Shown here piece after piece: positions 7,190 through 15,472 of a stretch of 19,235 nucleotides of DNA. Position 1 is the stretch's first letter; each line of letters opens with the position of its first letter. A program made the position numbers and the translations under genes. The notes beneath the pieces are model-generated. The model saw only the letters and a list, made by a program, of their open reading frames with translations, was not told the origin of the DNA and made no database searches. The stretch comes from Bacteroidota bacterium (GTDB lineage Bacteria > Bacteroidota > Bacteroidia > M30B66): NCBI GenBank assembly GCA_947497195.1, contig CANMGM010000009.1, positions 1-19,235 of the forward strand. Direction: 5' to 3'.

Positions 7190-9247
7190 CTATTTTTTAA
7201 TGAACCTCGTATTGTAAACCCCTCTATCTGTCTGTACCTCCAACAAATACAGGCCACTTTGTAAAGATTCTAAATTAAGAGTCACCATTCCATCTACCGG
7301 CACACTATTTTCAACCGAAAGTAGAATCTTTCCCTGTAAATCGTATATAGACAACGATTTGATGGCGAATGTTTCGCTCCGATTGTAGAGAACCAATTGT
7401 TCAGCCACAGGATTTGGACCAATGATAAGCTGTGAACCATTGTTTAAATCCTCAATTCCCACAAAAGATACAAAAACCAATTTCGTAATCGAATCGACGC
7501 CGCATCCATTGCTTGCCACCAAGGTTACAGAATAAGGCCCGTTTTCGGGGAAAGAAAAAACAGGACTCTCTTCATTTTGACTACCTAAAGTATCGATAAT
7601 CCATTCAAAATCAACACCATTTTGTGTTGTGTTGTCAAATGTTATTGTATACGAACCAGGACTTTGTGCATATGTAAAATTTGCAATAGGGTATTGCCCT
7701 TGCGTTACCTCAATAGTGTCGGAATTGGCGAAACACCCACTCGGATCAACAGCAACGACGTAATAAAAGCCCTCAAAACTAATTTCGTTCGTAGCGCCGG
7801 TGGTTCCATTCGACCAAACATAATTCTGAAATCCCGAAGCCGCATCAAGAACTACTGGATTCCCTCCGCAAATAGCAGGGTTTTCAGGACTAATGGGAAT
7901 GTTAATGTCTGAAACAAAGTCGACATCTAAGATGTAGGGGTCGAGAACACATCCATTGGTATCTGTGGCCACTAAAGATATTGACGATATCGGCATTTCA
8001 TCCACTAAAATGTTATTCGAACTACTTCCATCGGACCAGTTGAATTGGTCGAAACCGGGCCCAACAGTTACCGTAATGGGTATGCCGCAAAATTGAATCG
8101 GTGCTTCGGGTGTAGTAGTTAACACAATCGGTGTCGTTTCAATTACATCAACCGTGTCTGATATAGCAAGGCATCCGATAGCATTCCGGCCATTGGCATA
8201 AACCAGACTCGGAGTGCTCACGCTAATTTGGGGAACCAATACGGCGCCCGTAGACCATTGGAGCTCCAAAATGCTAATTGCCGTCGAAACGATTACCGGC
8301 CCATTGCATAGGTTGGTGCTTCCGCCCGAAGTTAACAAATCAAAAACAGGAGTCTGAATGGTAAGCGGTCCAACTGCGGCACTTTGATAGGCAGGAGTTG
8401 ATGACGTAACGCGAATAAAATACGATCCCGAAGCAATTAGATTATCGGGCAGGTTAAATGTGATGCTGCTTAAACTGATGCCCGATGAAAAGCCTATTTC
8501 GGTAGCTGAAGTAAAATTACCAAACTGATCAGACAGCAAAACCGTGAATGTGTTGCCGGGTTCATAGGAGCCGGTTAACACTGTATTGATTTCGAAATTC
8601 CCTCCACCACAAAAAACCTGTCCATCGATGGGCAGAATGGTGATTGGTTCAGAATAAATCGAAATGTTATCGATGTTGAATCCCGGAAAAGTACCGATGC
8701 TTCCATCGTTTCGCCATTTAAAGGCAAATCTGAACTCCGGAATGTTTTCGTATTCAGCACCAAGTTCAATTACAAAATTTTCGCAAACGGAATTGTTTGT
8801 GAAATCAAAACTATATTCATTCCAGGTCAAACCTCCGTTGTTGCTAAGCATTAACCGCCCGTAATCATACAATGTAAAGCTCCCTTCTCCAATTCCAAGC
8901 CAATCAAAACTAAAATCTAGGTTGCTGAACCCAATTGTGCTTATTATCGGAGATATGGCCCAGGACTCAGATGCAAAGGATGTATTGTAACTCTGATCAA
9001 AAATAAAGCCGTCGTCCTCGGCAACAAACAGCGAATTCTCTGTTCCGCATGTATTACCGAACGTTGTTTCAATGAACCATCCATTTACGCCTGTACTATT
9101 CTGATTCAACAACCAGTTTTGTCCTGCATTGTTCTGCGTTTCGCCTCCGGCCGGCAAATCAAAATTATCGGTGAATAAAAAAACCTGTGCAGAAGTTATT
9201 CCAATATTTCCAAGAACTAGAATGGCAAGAAGGATATGATTGCGCAT
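7190..9247 (-). CDS. Secreted multidomain T9SS type A cargo protein (jelly-roll, Ig-like modules, PKD)
   Basis: From the chosen start the product has 685 residues and begins MRNHILLAILVLGNIGITSA, a clean signal peptide cleaved near residue 20. The ATG 11 codons upstream (9280) is rejected because a -7 promoter box lies downstream of it. Residues about 23-200 look like a MAM/choice-of-anchor-J jelly-roll (ESWAISPIIS, SFDWLGIGEGSF, FNIDNISIYSEP). Residues 205-297 are another beta-sandwich. Three Ig-like modules follow (about 300-370, 377-444, 449-516), each with W(S)(D/N/T)G and a GC near its end. Then comes a PKD-like domain (520-594, PIANFTYAQS...ENGPYSVTLVASNGCG). The type A sorting domain (598-685, GPNPVAEQLVLYN...TRFIKK) closes it. 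Surface location is well supported. A glycan-binding or adhesive role is inferred; no catalytic motif is seen. Confidence 0.9.
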   Translation of the reverse strand: MRNHILLAILVLGNIGITSAQVFLFTDNFDLPAGGETQNNAGQNWLLNQNSTGVNGWFIETTFGNTCGTENSLFVAEDDGFIFDQSYNTSFASESWAISPIISTIGFSNLDFSFDWLGIGEGSFTLYDYGRLMLSNNGGLTWNEYSFDFTNNSVCENFVIELGAEYENIPEFRFAFKWRNDGSIGTFPGFNIDNISIYSEPITILPIDGQVFCGGGNFEINTVLTGSYEPGNTFTVLLSDQFGNFTSATEIGFSSGISLSSITFNLPDNLIASGSYFIRVTSSTPAYQSAAVGPLTIQTPVFDLLTSGGSTNLCNGPVIVSTAISILELQWSTGAVLVPQISVSTPSLVYANGRNAIGCLAISDTVDVIETTPIVLTTTPEAPIQFCGIPITVTVGPGFDQFNWSDGSSSNNILVDEMPISSISLVATDTNGCVLDPYILDVDFVSDINIPISPENPAICGGNPVVLDAASGFQNYVWSNGTTGATNEISFEGFYYVVAVDPSGCFANSDTIEVTQGQYPIANFTYAQSPGSYTITFDNTTQNGVDFEWIIDTLGSQNEESPVFSFPENGPYSVTLVASNGCGVDSITKLVFVSFVGIEDLNNGSQLIIGPNPVAEQLVLYNRSETFAIKSLSIYDLQGKILLSVENSVPVDGMVTLNLESLQSGLYLLEVQTDRGVYNTRFIKK

Positions 9248-9265
9248 TTGATTTAAAATAAAAAA

Positions 9266-9273
9266 CAAATATA
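9266..9273 (-). promoter_or_regulatory. -7 promoter box for the 7190-9247 cargo gene
   Basis: The minus strand reads TATATTTG here, a perfect match to the Bacteroidota -7 consensus TAnnTTTG. It lies 18 bases upstream of the chosen ATG, so the leader would be about 12 bases. No TTG is found at the ideal spacing (the nearest is 28 bases upstream), so the -33 element is weak. The box sits in the 71-base divergent gap shared with nadB. A TTTG (9247-9250) 21 bases from TATATTCA (9272-9279) on the plus strand is a weak candidate for the nadB promoter, which would overlap it. Confidence 0.5.
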
Positions 9274-9318
9274 TATTCATTTCGCATTAATTTTAGCATT
9301 GCAACGGCTTGTTGGATT

Positions 9319-10884
9319 ATGGAATGGAAAAAGGCTGATTTTCTTGTGATTGGTTCCGGAATTGCCGGCTTAAGCTATGCTCTTAAAGTTGCAGATCGTG
9401 GAAAGGTGCTCATCATTACCAAATCAGATCGCGATGAGTCGAATACAAAATATGCGCAAGGGGGAATCGCTGCTGTTATTTCGGCCAGTGATTCATTCGA
9501 GAAGCATATCAGCGATACATTGGTGGCCGGCGACGGACTCTGCGACGAAGCAGTGGTTCGCATGGTGGTTGCAGAGGCGCCAGACAGAATACGCGAACTT
9601 ATTTCCTGGGGTACACAATTCGATTTGAACGAACGTGGAGTTTACGATCTGGGAAAAGAAGGCGGGCATTCTGAACCCCGAATCCTTCACCACAAAGACA
9701 CTACAGGGTTCGAAATCGAGCAATCGCTCATAGCGCGCGTGCAGCAGCATCCGAACATCGAAATGCTGGATCACTATTTTGCACTCGAAATCCTCACAGA
9801 ACATCAACTCGGCCATTATGTGAACAGCTCAACACCCGAAATTACCTGCTTTGGAATTTACGCATTGAATTTGTTGAGCGGAAAAACAGAGGCCATCCTT
9901 GCCCGCATTACACTGATTGCCACAGGCGGAGCCGGCAATGTGTATGCATCAACCACCAATCCGCGCATTGCCACCGGCGATGGGGTTGCTATGGTTTACC
10001 GTGCCAAAGGACGCGTTGAAAATATGGAGTTCATGCAATTTCATCCAACGGCACTTTACCAACCGGGTATACAACCCAGTTTTTTACTAACCGAAGCCTT
10101 ACGCGGAGTTGGCGCGATTCTCCGAAATCAGGATAAGATTGCATTTATGCAATTGTACGACGAACGAGCTGATCTTGCCCCACGCGATATCGTAGCACGA
10201 GCCATCGACCATGAACTAAAAACCCGCGGCGATGATTTTGTATGGCTCGACTGTAGTCATTTAGAGGCAGATAAACTGAAAGAGCATTTCCCGAATATTT
10301 ATGCGCATTGCCTGCAAATCGGGATTGACATTACGCGCGATTTAATTCCTGTTGTACCTTCCTGCCATTACATGTGCGGAGGCATTCAAGTCGATATGCA
10401 AGGCCGCTCTTCCATTGCAAACCTGCTGGCCGCCGGCGAATGTGCATCAACCGGTTTGCATGGCGGCAACCGACTCGCATCGAATTCGCTGCTAGAGGCA
10501 TTGGTGTATGCGCATCATGCTGCCGAAACAGCACTTCATTCATTTCAGTCCATTGCATTCTGCGATGAAATTCCTGCCTGGGATATCAAAGGCACAGCCG
10601 ACCCCGAGGAAATGGTTTTGATTACGCAGAATCTGAAAGAACTGCAACTGATTATGAGCAACTACGTGGGCATTGTTCGCAGCAATGTGCGTCTTCAGCG
10701 AGCGCTCGACCGCTTGCAGATTCTGCATCGCGAAACCGAAAGCATGTATCGGCGTACCACTCTCTCTCAACCTTTGTGCGAATTACGTAATCTGATATTA
10801 ATTGGCTATTTGATTATAAAAGCAGCCCGTCAGCGAAAAGAAAGCCGCGGACTCCATTTTTCAATCGATTATCCGCGGCTTTAA
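9319..10884 (+). CDS. nadB: L-aspartate oxidase
   Basis: This FAD enzyme oxidises L-aspartate to iminoaspartate, which NadA condenses with dihydroxyacetone phosphate to make quinolinate for de novo NAD synthesis. The 521-residue product opens with the FAD-binding motif VIGSGIAGLSYAL (GSGIAG at 12-17) and carries TKYAQGGIAAV (43-53). The residues that line the E. coli active site are all recognisable: Glu114 in EGGHSEPR, His242 in QFHPTALY, Arg289 in LAPRDI, His350 in CHYMCGGI and Arg385 in HGGNRLASNSLLEA. This separates it from succinate dehydrogenase flavoproteins, its closest relatives. It ends just after the conserved RKESRGLHFSIDYP, about 20 residues shorter than the E. coli protein, which is harmless. 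nadA and nadC are not nearby. The 3' codons contain a terminator hairpin that serves the convergent gene. Confidence 0.97.
   Translation: MEWKKADFLVIGSGIAGLSYALKVADRGKVLIITKSDRDESNTKYAQGGIAAVISASDSFEKHISDTLVAGDGLCDEAVVRMVVAEAPDRIRELISWGTQFDLNERGVYDLGKEGGHSEPRILHHKDTTGFEIEQSLIARVQQHPNIEMLDHYFALEILTEHQLGHYVNSSTPEITCFGIYALNLLSGKTEAILARITLIATGGAGNVYASTTNPRIATGDGVAMVYRAKGRVENMEFMQFHPTALYQPGIQPSFLLTEALRGVGAILRNQDKIAFMQLYDERADLAPRDIVARAIDHELKTRGDDFVWLDCSHLEADKLKEHFPNIYAHCLQIGIDITRDLIPVVPSCHYMCGGIQVDMQGRSSIANLLAAGECASTGLHGGNRLASNSLLEALVYAHHAAETALHSFQSIAFCDEIPAWDIKGTADPEEMVLITQNLKELQLIMSNYVGIVRSNVRLQRALDRLQILHRETESMYRRTTLSQPLCELRNLILIGYLIIKAARQRKESRGLHFSIDYPRL
10841..10882. terminator. Terminator hairpin embedded in the nadB 3' codons, probably bidirectional
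   Basis: AAAGCCGCGGA (10841-10851) and TCCGCGGCTTT (10872-10882) form a perfect 11-bp stem with a 20-base loop. On the minus strand it starts 8 bases after the stop of the DUF4139 gene and continues into TTTCTTTT, a good terminator. On the plus strand the tail is TTTAATT, which is weaker, and the stem includes the first base of the nadB stop codon. The two genes end only 6 bases apart, so this hairpin is the obvious termination signal for both. Confidence 0.72.
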
Positions 10885-10890
10885 TTGGAA

Positions 10891-12516
10891 CTAAAGTCCA
10901 TTCACAATCATTTTCTTCGGATGTTTCACTGCATACCCGAAGCGGAGACTCTTGCTCTCACCCGGATTTAATTTAATTTTCCAGGATAACTTTCCGGTTT
11001 CTTTATTGTATTCTGCGTTTCCGGTTTCGAGCACTTCAACTTCCAGTTGCTCATTATTCGTTAATGGAATTTGGTCTTCCAGTTCAATTTCTATCGCCGA
11101 TTTGCGGGTATTGCGGACCTCGATTTCGTACATCCGGCTTACTTTTTTAGTGTTGCCCGAGATACTGGTTTTTTCCTTGAACTCGTTTATCTGCTTGCGT
11201 TTCACAACGATGTTGTTGTCTCTTCCAAGCCCTACCGACAAGGTATCATCTACAATACGCGTATCGAAATAGGTTTGTCCAACGTAGTTGTTTTCGAAAT
11301 ACACATTGGCTTCGCCCGGAAGCAACTCGCTCTTGTCCCAGCCTTGTAGACGTGCCAGTAGAAAGGCATCTTTATCCACTTTAGGTATGCTTAGGTACGT
11401 ATAATTTGCAGCGATTGAATATTGCTGAATCTCCACAAAATTCTCCTTGCCATTGCTTAAAATGGTGTAGGGAATCGAAATATCGAATGTGGAATTCGTG
11501 CCCGTATTTTCGGCGACCTGGGTAAACCAAGCCGTTGTGATAGCTTCCTTCATTTGCGGCGCATCGTCCATCATTACCGCACCTGCCGCTTGCGGAGCAC
11601 ATAACATTTCACTACCGCGCGTTGCCTGTTTGGTTTTATAAAGTGTTTGGGTAGGGTCTGTAAGCGAAAGCCACCATGGATTTAATAGGGGTTGCGTATT
11701 GCCCATTGCTGGGTTTCCGGTACATAGAGCCAGTTTAATATTCTTCCAGTCCTGCCCGGTATTCTGAACAATGTTTGCCTTAGCAGCAATTACCGCTTTG
11801 CTGTTTACATCCTTTACACGAATGTCGTACGAGGGCGACCACCCGCAATTGGTAACATAATAGCTGAGTTCGAAGTTTGCAGGGCCAGCAGCTGAGGCAT
11901 TGAGCTGAACCGTTATCTCGCCTGTTGGTTTCATTTCGTTGTTGCGCATCTCGTTCATTTGCTGGGTTAATGCAGCAATGCGCTCGTTGTTGCGCTTTTC
12001 TTTTTGTTCGATTTCGTATTTCTTCAAACTACTTTCCTGCATGCGGTTACGCACGAATTCGGTGAGTTTGGCGAGTTCGGCCGCACTTACTCCGTTATTC
12101 GCTCCGCCGATGCTGCGGTTTGCACTCAGCATAGCAATTTCTTCCTCGTATCCTCTACGATTTATTGCCATACGCGCATTTTGGTCGGCATAGTACTTTA
12201 CTGAATCCTCAAGTTGTTTGAACTCTTTAAAATCCTGCGGTTTGAGGTAATTCAATCCATAATTCACAGACAAGATGGTAACGGCGGCATCGGCTTTTAC
12301 CTGTACCGAATTTTGGTCGATGTTGTTCGATAGCATTTCGAAAACGATGGTTTGGCGACCATCTTTTAACGTGGCTTTTCCGCGTGAAGTAATTTGAGCA
12401 CCGTTGAGATAAACCAAGGCTTCTTCGGGTTTGGTTAGGATACGGGTTTCGGATTGCGCATTAAATTCTGCGAGGAGGCTGCATGTAAGCAGCATGCTTA
12501 TGAAGATTGCTTTCAT
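10891..12516 (-). CDS. DUF4139 domain-containing (MuiA-family) periplasmic protein
   Basis: The 541-residue product has a signal peptide (MKAIFISMLLTCSLLAEFNA, cleaved near residue 20) and no lipobox or sorting domain, so it is probably periplasmic. Residues about 25-95 match the DUF4140 N-terminal domain (AxVYLNGAQITSRGKATL.DG). A charged alpha-helical stretch from about 95 to 195 (EIEQKEKRNNERIAALTQQM) is likely coiled coil. Residues about 210-535 match DUF4139: FELSYYVTNCGWSPSYDIRV at the front and LNPGESKSLRFGYAVKHPKK at the end. This order is that of the 'mucoidy inhibitor A' family, whose biochemical role is unknown to me. The gene stands alone: convergent with nadB and divergent from the carbonic anhydrase homologue across 95 bases, in which I find no convincing promoter for either. 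Confidence 0.9.
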   Translation of the reverse strand: MKAIFISMLLTCSLLAEFNAQSETRILTKPEEALVYLNGAQITSRGKATLKDGRQTIVFEMLSNNIDQNSVQVKADAAVTILSVNYGLNYLKPQDFKEFKQLEDSVKYYADQNARMAINRRGYEEEIAMLSANRSIGGANNGVSAAELAKLTEFVRNRMQESSLKKYEIEQKEKRNNERIAALTQQMNEMRNNEMKPTGEITVQLNASAAGPANFELSYYVTNCGWSPSYDIRVKDVNSKAVIAAKANIVQNTGQDWKNIKLALCTGNPAMGNTQPLLNPWWLSLTDPTQTLYKTKQATRGSEMLCAPQAAGAVMMDDAPQMKEAITTAWFTQVAENTGTNSTFDISIPYTILSNGKENFVEIQQYSIAANYTYLSIPKVDKDAFLLARLQGWDKSELLPGEANVYFENNYVGQTYFDTRIVDDTLSVGLGRDNNIVVKRKQINEFKEKTSISGNTKKVSRMYEIEVRNTRKSAIEIELEDQIPLTNNEQLEVEVLETGNAEYNKETGKLSWKIKLNPGESKSLRFGYAVKHPKKMIVNGL

Positions 12517-12611
12517 GGTTCTATCTATTTGTTCGGCCGCCTTATGTTTCTTTTTTTAATCGGTTCAAAAAGCCGCGAATTTTTTTCCTTTGTGCAAATT
12601 ACGCAAATCTT

Positions 12612-13139
12612 ATGGCACTCATTAAAGAAGTTCGTGGCTTTAAACCACAAATCGGCAACAATTGCTATTTAGCCGAAAACGCAGTTTTAATTGGCGATGT
12701 TGTAATAGGAGCTGATTGCAGCGTATGGTTTCATGCTGTTGTTCGGGGCGATGTAAATTCCATCCGCATTGGCAATATGGTCAATATTCAGGATGGAGCC
12801 ATTATTCATTGTACCTACCAAACTGCCGCCACCGAAATCGGTAATCGTGTTTCAATTGGCCATCGCGCCTTAGTGCATGGCTGCAAACTCGAAGACAATG
12901 TATTGATTGGCATGGGCGCCATTGTGATGGATCACGCGCTGGTGCAAACCGGTAGTATCGTCGCCGCGGGAGCCGTTGTACTCGAAAATTCAGTTATCGA
13001 AAGCGGCTGGATTTGGGCAGGCGTTCCCGCCAAACCAGTGAAAAAGGTGAGCGGGGAACTAGTGAGGGGACAAATAGACCGCATCGCCGACAACTACCTT
13101 ATGTATGCGGGCTGGTTTAAGCATGATGAACAGTATTAA
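12612..13139 (+). CDS. Gamma-class carbonic anhydrase homologue (left-handed beta-helix)
   Basis: The 175-residue product, beginning MALIKEVRGFKPQIGNNCYL, is the usual length for YrdA/PaaY/CaiE-like gamma carbonic anhydrases. These are trimers of hexapeptide-repeat beta-helices binding Zn or Fe(II) between subunits. The repeats run from about residue 16 to 142 (VLIGDVVIGADC, VLIGMGAIVMDHALV). The three metal histidines are present: His66 (DGAIIHCTYQ), His84 and His89 (SIGHRALVHGCKL), with the family's five-residue spacing. Arg45 and Asp47 of VVRGDVNSI are also present. The Glu-bearing acidic loop of the active Methanosarcina Cam is absent, as in most bacterial members, so CO2 hydration is possible but not assured. 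The frame is open back to 12507, overlapping the divergent gene; those 35 codons are unlike the family and are excluded. The peptidase gene follows after 55 bases and may be cotranscribed. Confidence 0.92.
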   Translation: MALIKEVRGFKPQIGNNCYLAENAVLIGDVVIGADCSVWFHAVVRGDVNSIRIGNMVNIQDGAIIHCTYQTAATEIGNRVSIGHRALVHGCKLEDNVLIGMGAIVMDHALVQTGSIVAAGAVVLENSVIESGWIWAGVPAKPVKKVSGELVRGQIDRIADNYLMYAGWFKHDEQY

Positions 13140-13194
13140 CCGAATAAATCGTATTTCAAATTTACGTTATACCTTCGCCTTTAAATTCAATGCT

Positions 13195-15384
13195 ATGCGT
13201 TCAGCTTTTCTTTTAATTGCATCAATCATTCTATTCCCAAGTATTTCTGAAGCTCAGTCTGCCAAAAAACAGCTCAGTCTGCAGGAAATATGGGCATCAC
13301 GTACCTTTGCGCCATCTTTTGTACAAGGCTTTGAAAGCATGAACGATGGCAAACACTACATTGCCATGGAAGCCGGGGAAAGCGGGCAGATGCTTGTAAA
13401 ATACAGCTATGCAAGCGGTGACAAAGTTGAGGTGATTTGGAATTCGAACGATTACAGCATCGATGGCAAACCTCTCGAAATGGATTCGTATACCTTCTCT
13501 TCCGACGAAAGCAAACTGCTCATTCCAACCGAAACCGAACCCTTGTACAGGTACTCGAGCCGATCGAATTTTGTTGTTGTGGATCTTAAAACGAAATCGG
13601 CTTCATATCTCAGTAAAGAAGGCGGGAAACAAGCTTATGCGACCTTCTCACCCGATGGAAAAAAAGTGGCATTTGTGCGCGAAAACAATCTGTTTGTAAA
13701 ATTCTTGGATGCAAATCGCGAAGTGGCTATTACAACAGATGGCAAATGGAATGAGGTGATTAACGGTGCGGGCGACTGGGTGTATGAAGAAGAATTTGCC
13801 CTGAAAGAAGCCTATTTCTGGTCGCCCGACAGCCGTAAACTCGGCTTTTTACGCTTCGACGAAAGTCGGGTGAAGGAGTTTAATATGGCAACCTATGGCA
13901 GCTTGTATCCGGGCGAATACCGCTATAAGTACCCAAAAGCAGGTGAAGAAAATGCGCGTGTTTCGGCATTTGTATACGATACCGAATCGGGTAAAAATGT
14001 TGAAGTGCAAACGGGCGATGATCCTGAGATTTATCTGCCCCGGATGACGTGGAACCACGACGGAAGCAAGTTGTGCGTAACACGCATGAACCGCTTGCAA
14101 AACCACATCGAATTGTTGCTGGCCGATCCAACGACTGGCGCAGTTACATTACTGCTCGAAGAACGCAACAAAACGTATATCGATATACACGATAACCTGA
14201 AGTTTTTAAGCAATGGAAAACAGTTCCTGTGGACCAGTGAGTCGGACGGATGGAACCGTGCATTTGTATACGAAATTGGCAATAAAAAACCAGTGGCCTT
14301 AAGCAATAACGGAGTCGACATAACCCAAGTTTACGGCCTGGATGAGAAAAACGGGGTGTTGTGGTATCAGGCGGCATGGCCCAATCCGATGTCGCGTACG
14401 GTTTTTTCAGCGAAACTCAATGGCAAGGGAGCCAAGCCACTCATTAAATGGGAAGGACATCAGGATGCTGAATTCAGTGCCGATTTCAGTTACGTACTTT
14501 TGACCGAGAGTTCGGCCTCAAAGCCACTGTCGTTTACGCTGTATTCGCGGGATGGAAAAATAGTTCGTGTGTTGGAGCAGAACAAGGAATTGCAGGAAAA
14601 GCTTGCTGGATATGCGCTTTCGGCGAAGGAATTCATCAAAATTCCGAATGGCATGGGCGATTCGCTTAATGCCTGGATGATAAAGCCGCCCGATTTCGAC
14701 GCGTCGAAGAAATACCCGGTATTTATGACCGTTTACGGCGGTCCGGGGCATAATACCGTAGAAGATCAGTGGGAAGGCGCAAATTATTTATGGCATACCA
14801 TGCTGGCGCAGAAAGGTTATATTGTTGTTTCGGTCGATAATCGCGGTACACAGTACCGTGGCGAGACTTTTAAGAAATCGACCTATATGCAGCTGGGGCG
14901 TTACGAAACCGAAGACCAGATTGCTGCGGCAAAATATTTGGGCACGTTGGCTTACGTTGATGCCGGGCGCATCGGCATTCAAGGCTGGAGTTACGGAGGT
15001 TATATGAGTTCCTTGTGCATTACCAAAGGTGCCGATGTGTTCAAAATGGCTATTGCCGTGGCACCGGTAACCAACTGGCGCTATTACGATTCGATTTACA
15101 CCGAACGCTTTATGCAAATGCCACAGAACAATGCAGCGGGCTACGACGACAATTCGCCCATAAACCATGTGGCGCGGCTAAAAGGAAAATACCTGCTTAT
15201 TCATGGAACGGCCGACGATAACGTACATTTTCAGAACTCGGTTGAGATGGTTACGGCACTTGTAAAAGCCAACAAGCAGTTCGATATGTTTATGTATCCC
15301 GACAAAAACCACGGCATATACGGCGGCAATACACGCATGCATTTGTATGGCATGATGACCGATTATATTTTGCGCAATCTGTAA
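13195..15384 (+). CDS. Dipeptidyl peptidase IV-type S9 family serine peptidase
   Basis: The 729-residue exported enzyme is predicted to cut dipeptides, preferably X-Pro, from peptide N-termini. The ATG at 13195 starts a good signal peptide (MRSAFLLIASIILFPSISEA, cleaved near residue 20). The frame extends back to 13105 inside the previous gene, but that start would bury the signal peptide. Residues about 90-460 form the DPPIV N-terminal beta-propeller, and about 510-729 the alpha/beta-hydrolase domain. The catalytic triad is Ser599 (GWSYGGYM), Asp674 (HGTADDNVHF) and His706 (DKNHGIYG). The glutamate motif DWVYEEEF (194-201), which in DPP IV anchors the substrate amino terminus, is intact. That favours DPP IV over oligopeptidases of the same clan. 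A non-lipidated periplasmic location is expected. It probably serves peptide feeding, as in other proteolytic Bacteroidota. Confidence 0.94.
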   Translation: MRSAFLLIASIILFPSISEAQSAKKQLSLQEIWASRTFAPSFVQGFESMNDGKHYIAMEAGESGQMLVKYSYASGDKVEVIWNSNDYSIDGKPLEMDSYTFSSDESKLLIPTETEPLYRYSSRSNFVVVDLKTKSASYLSKEGGKQAYATFSPDGKKVAFVRENNLFVKFLDANREVAITTDGKWNEVINGAGDWVYEEEFALKEAYFWSPDSRKLGFLRFDESRVKEFNMATYGSLYPGEYRYKYPKAGEENARVSAFVYDTESGKNVEVQTGDDPEIYLPRMTWNHDGSKLCVTRMNRLQNHIELLLADPTTGAVTLLLEERNKTYIDIHDNLKFLSNGKQFLWTSESDGWNRAFVYEIGNKKPVALSNNGVDITQVYGLDEKNGVLWYQAAWPNPMSRTVFSAKLNGKGAKPLIKWEGHQDAEFSADFSYVLLTESSASKPLSFTLYSRDGKIVRVLEQNKELQEKLAGYALSAKEFIKIPNGMGDSLNAWMIKPPDFDASKKYPVFMTVYGGPGHNTVEDQWEGANYLWHTMLAQKGYIVVSVDNRGTQYRGETFKKSTYMQLGRYETEDQIAAAKYLGTLAYVDAGRIGIQGWSYGGYMSSLCITKGADVFKMAIAVAPVTNWRYYDSIYTERFMQMPQNNAAGYDDNSPINHVARLKGKYLLIHGTADDNVHFQNSVEMVTALVKANKQFDMFMYPDKNHGIYGGNTRMHLYGMMTDYILRNL

Positions 15385-15472
15385 TTTTCGCAAAAATTGA
15401 TTCGCTGAAAAATGACTTCTATTCAAAAAAAAGATTAGTTTTACAATCCTTAAAATCAAAGCAAATCAAAAA

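Noticed and set aside
12507..12611. Extended N-terminus of the carbonic anhydrase homologue
   Set aside because: The 35 extra codons overlap the start of the divergent gene, are unlike the family, and precede a standard MALIKEVRGFKP start.
13105..13194. Extended N-terminus of the S9 peptidase overlapping the carbonic anhydrase homologue
   Set aside because: It would place about 30 polar residues before an otherwise perfect signal peptide; the ATG at 13195 fits export.
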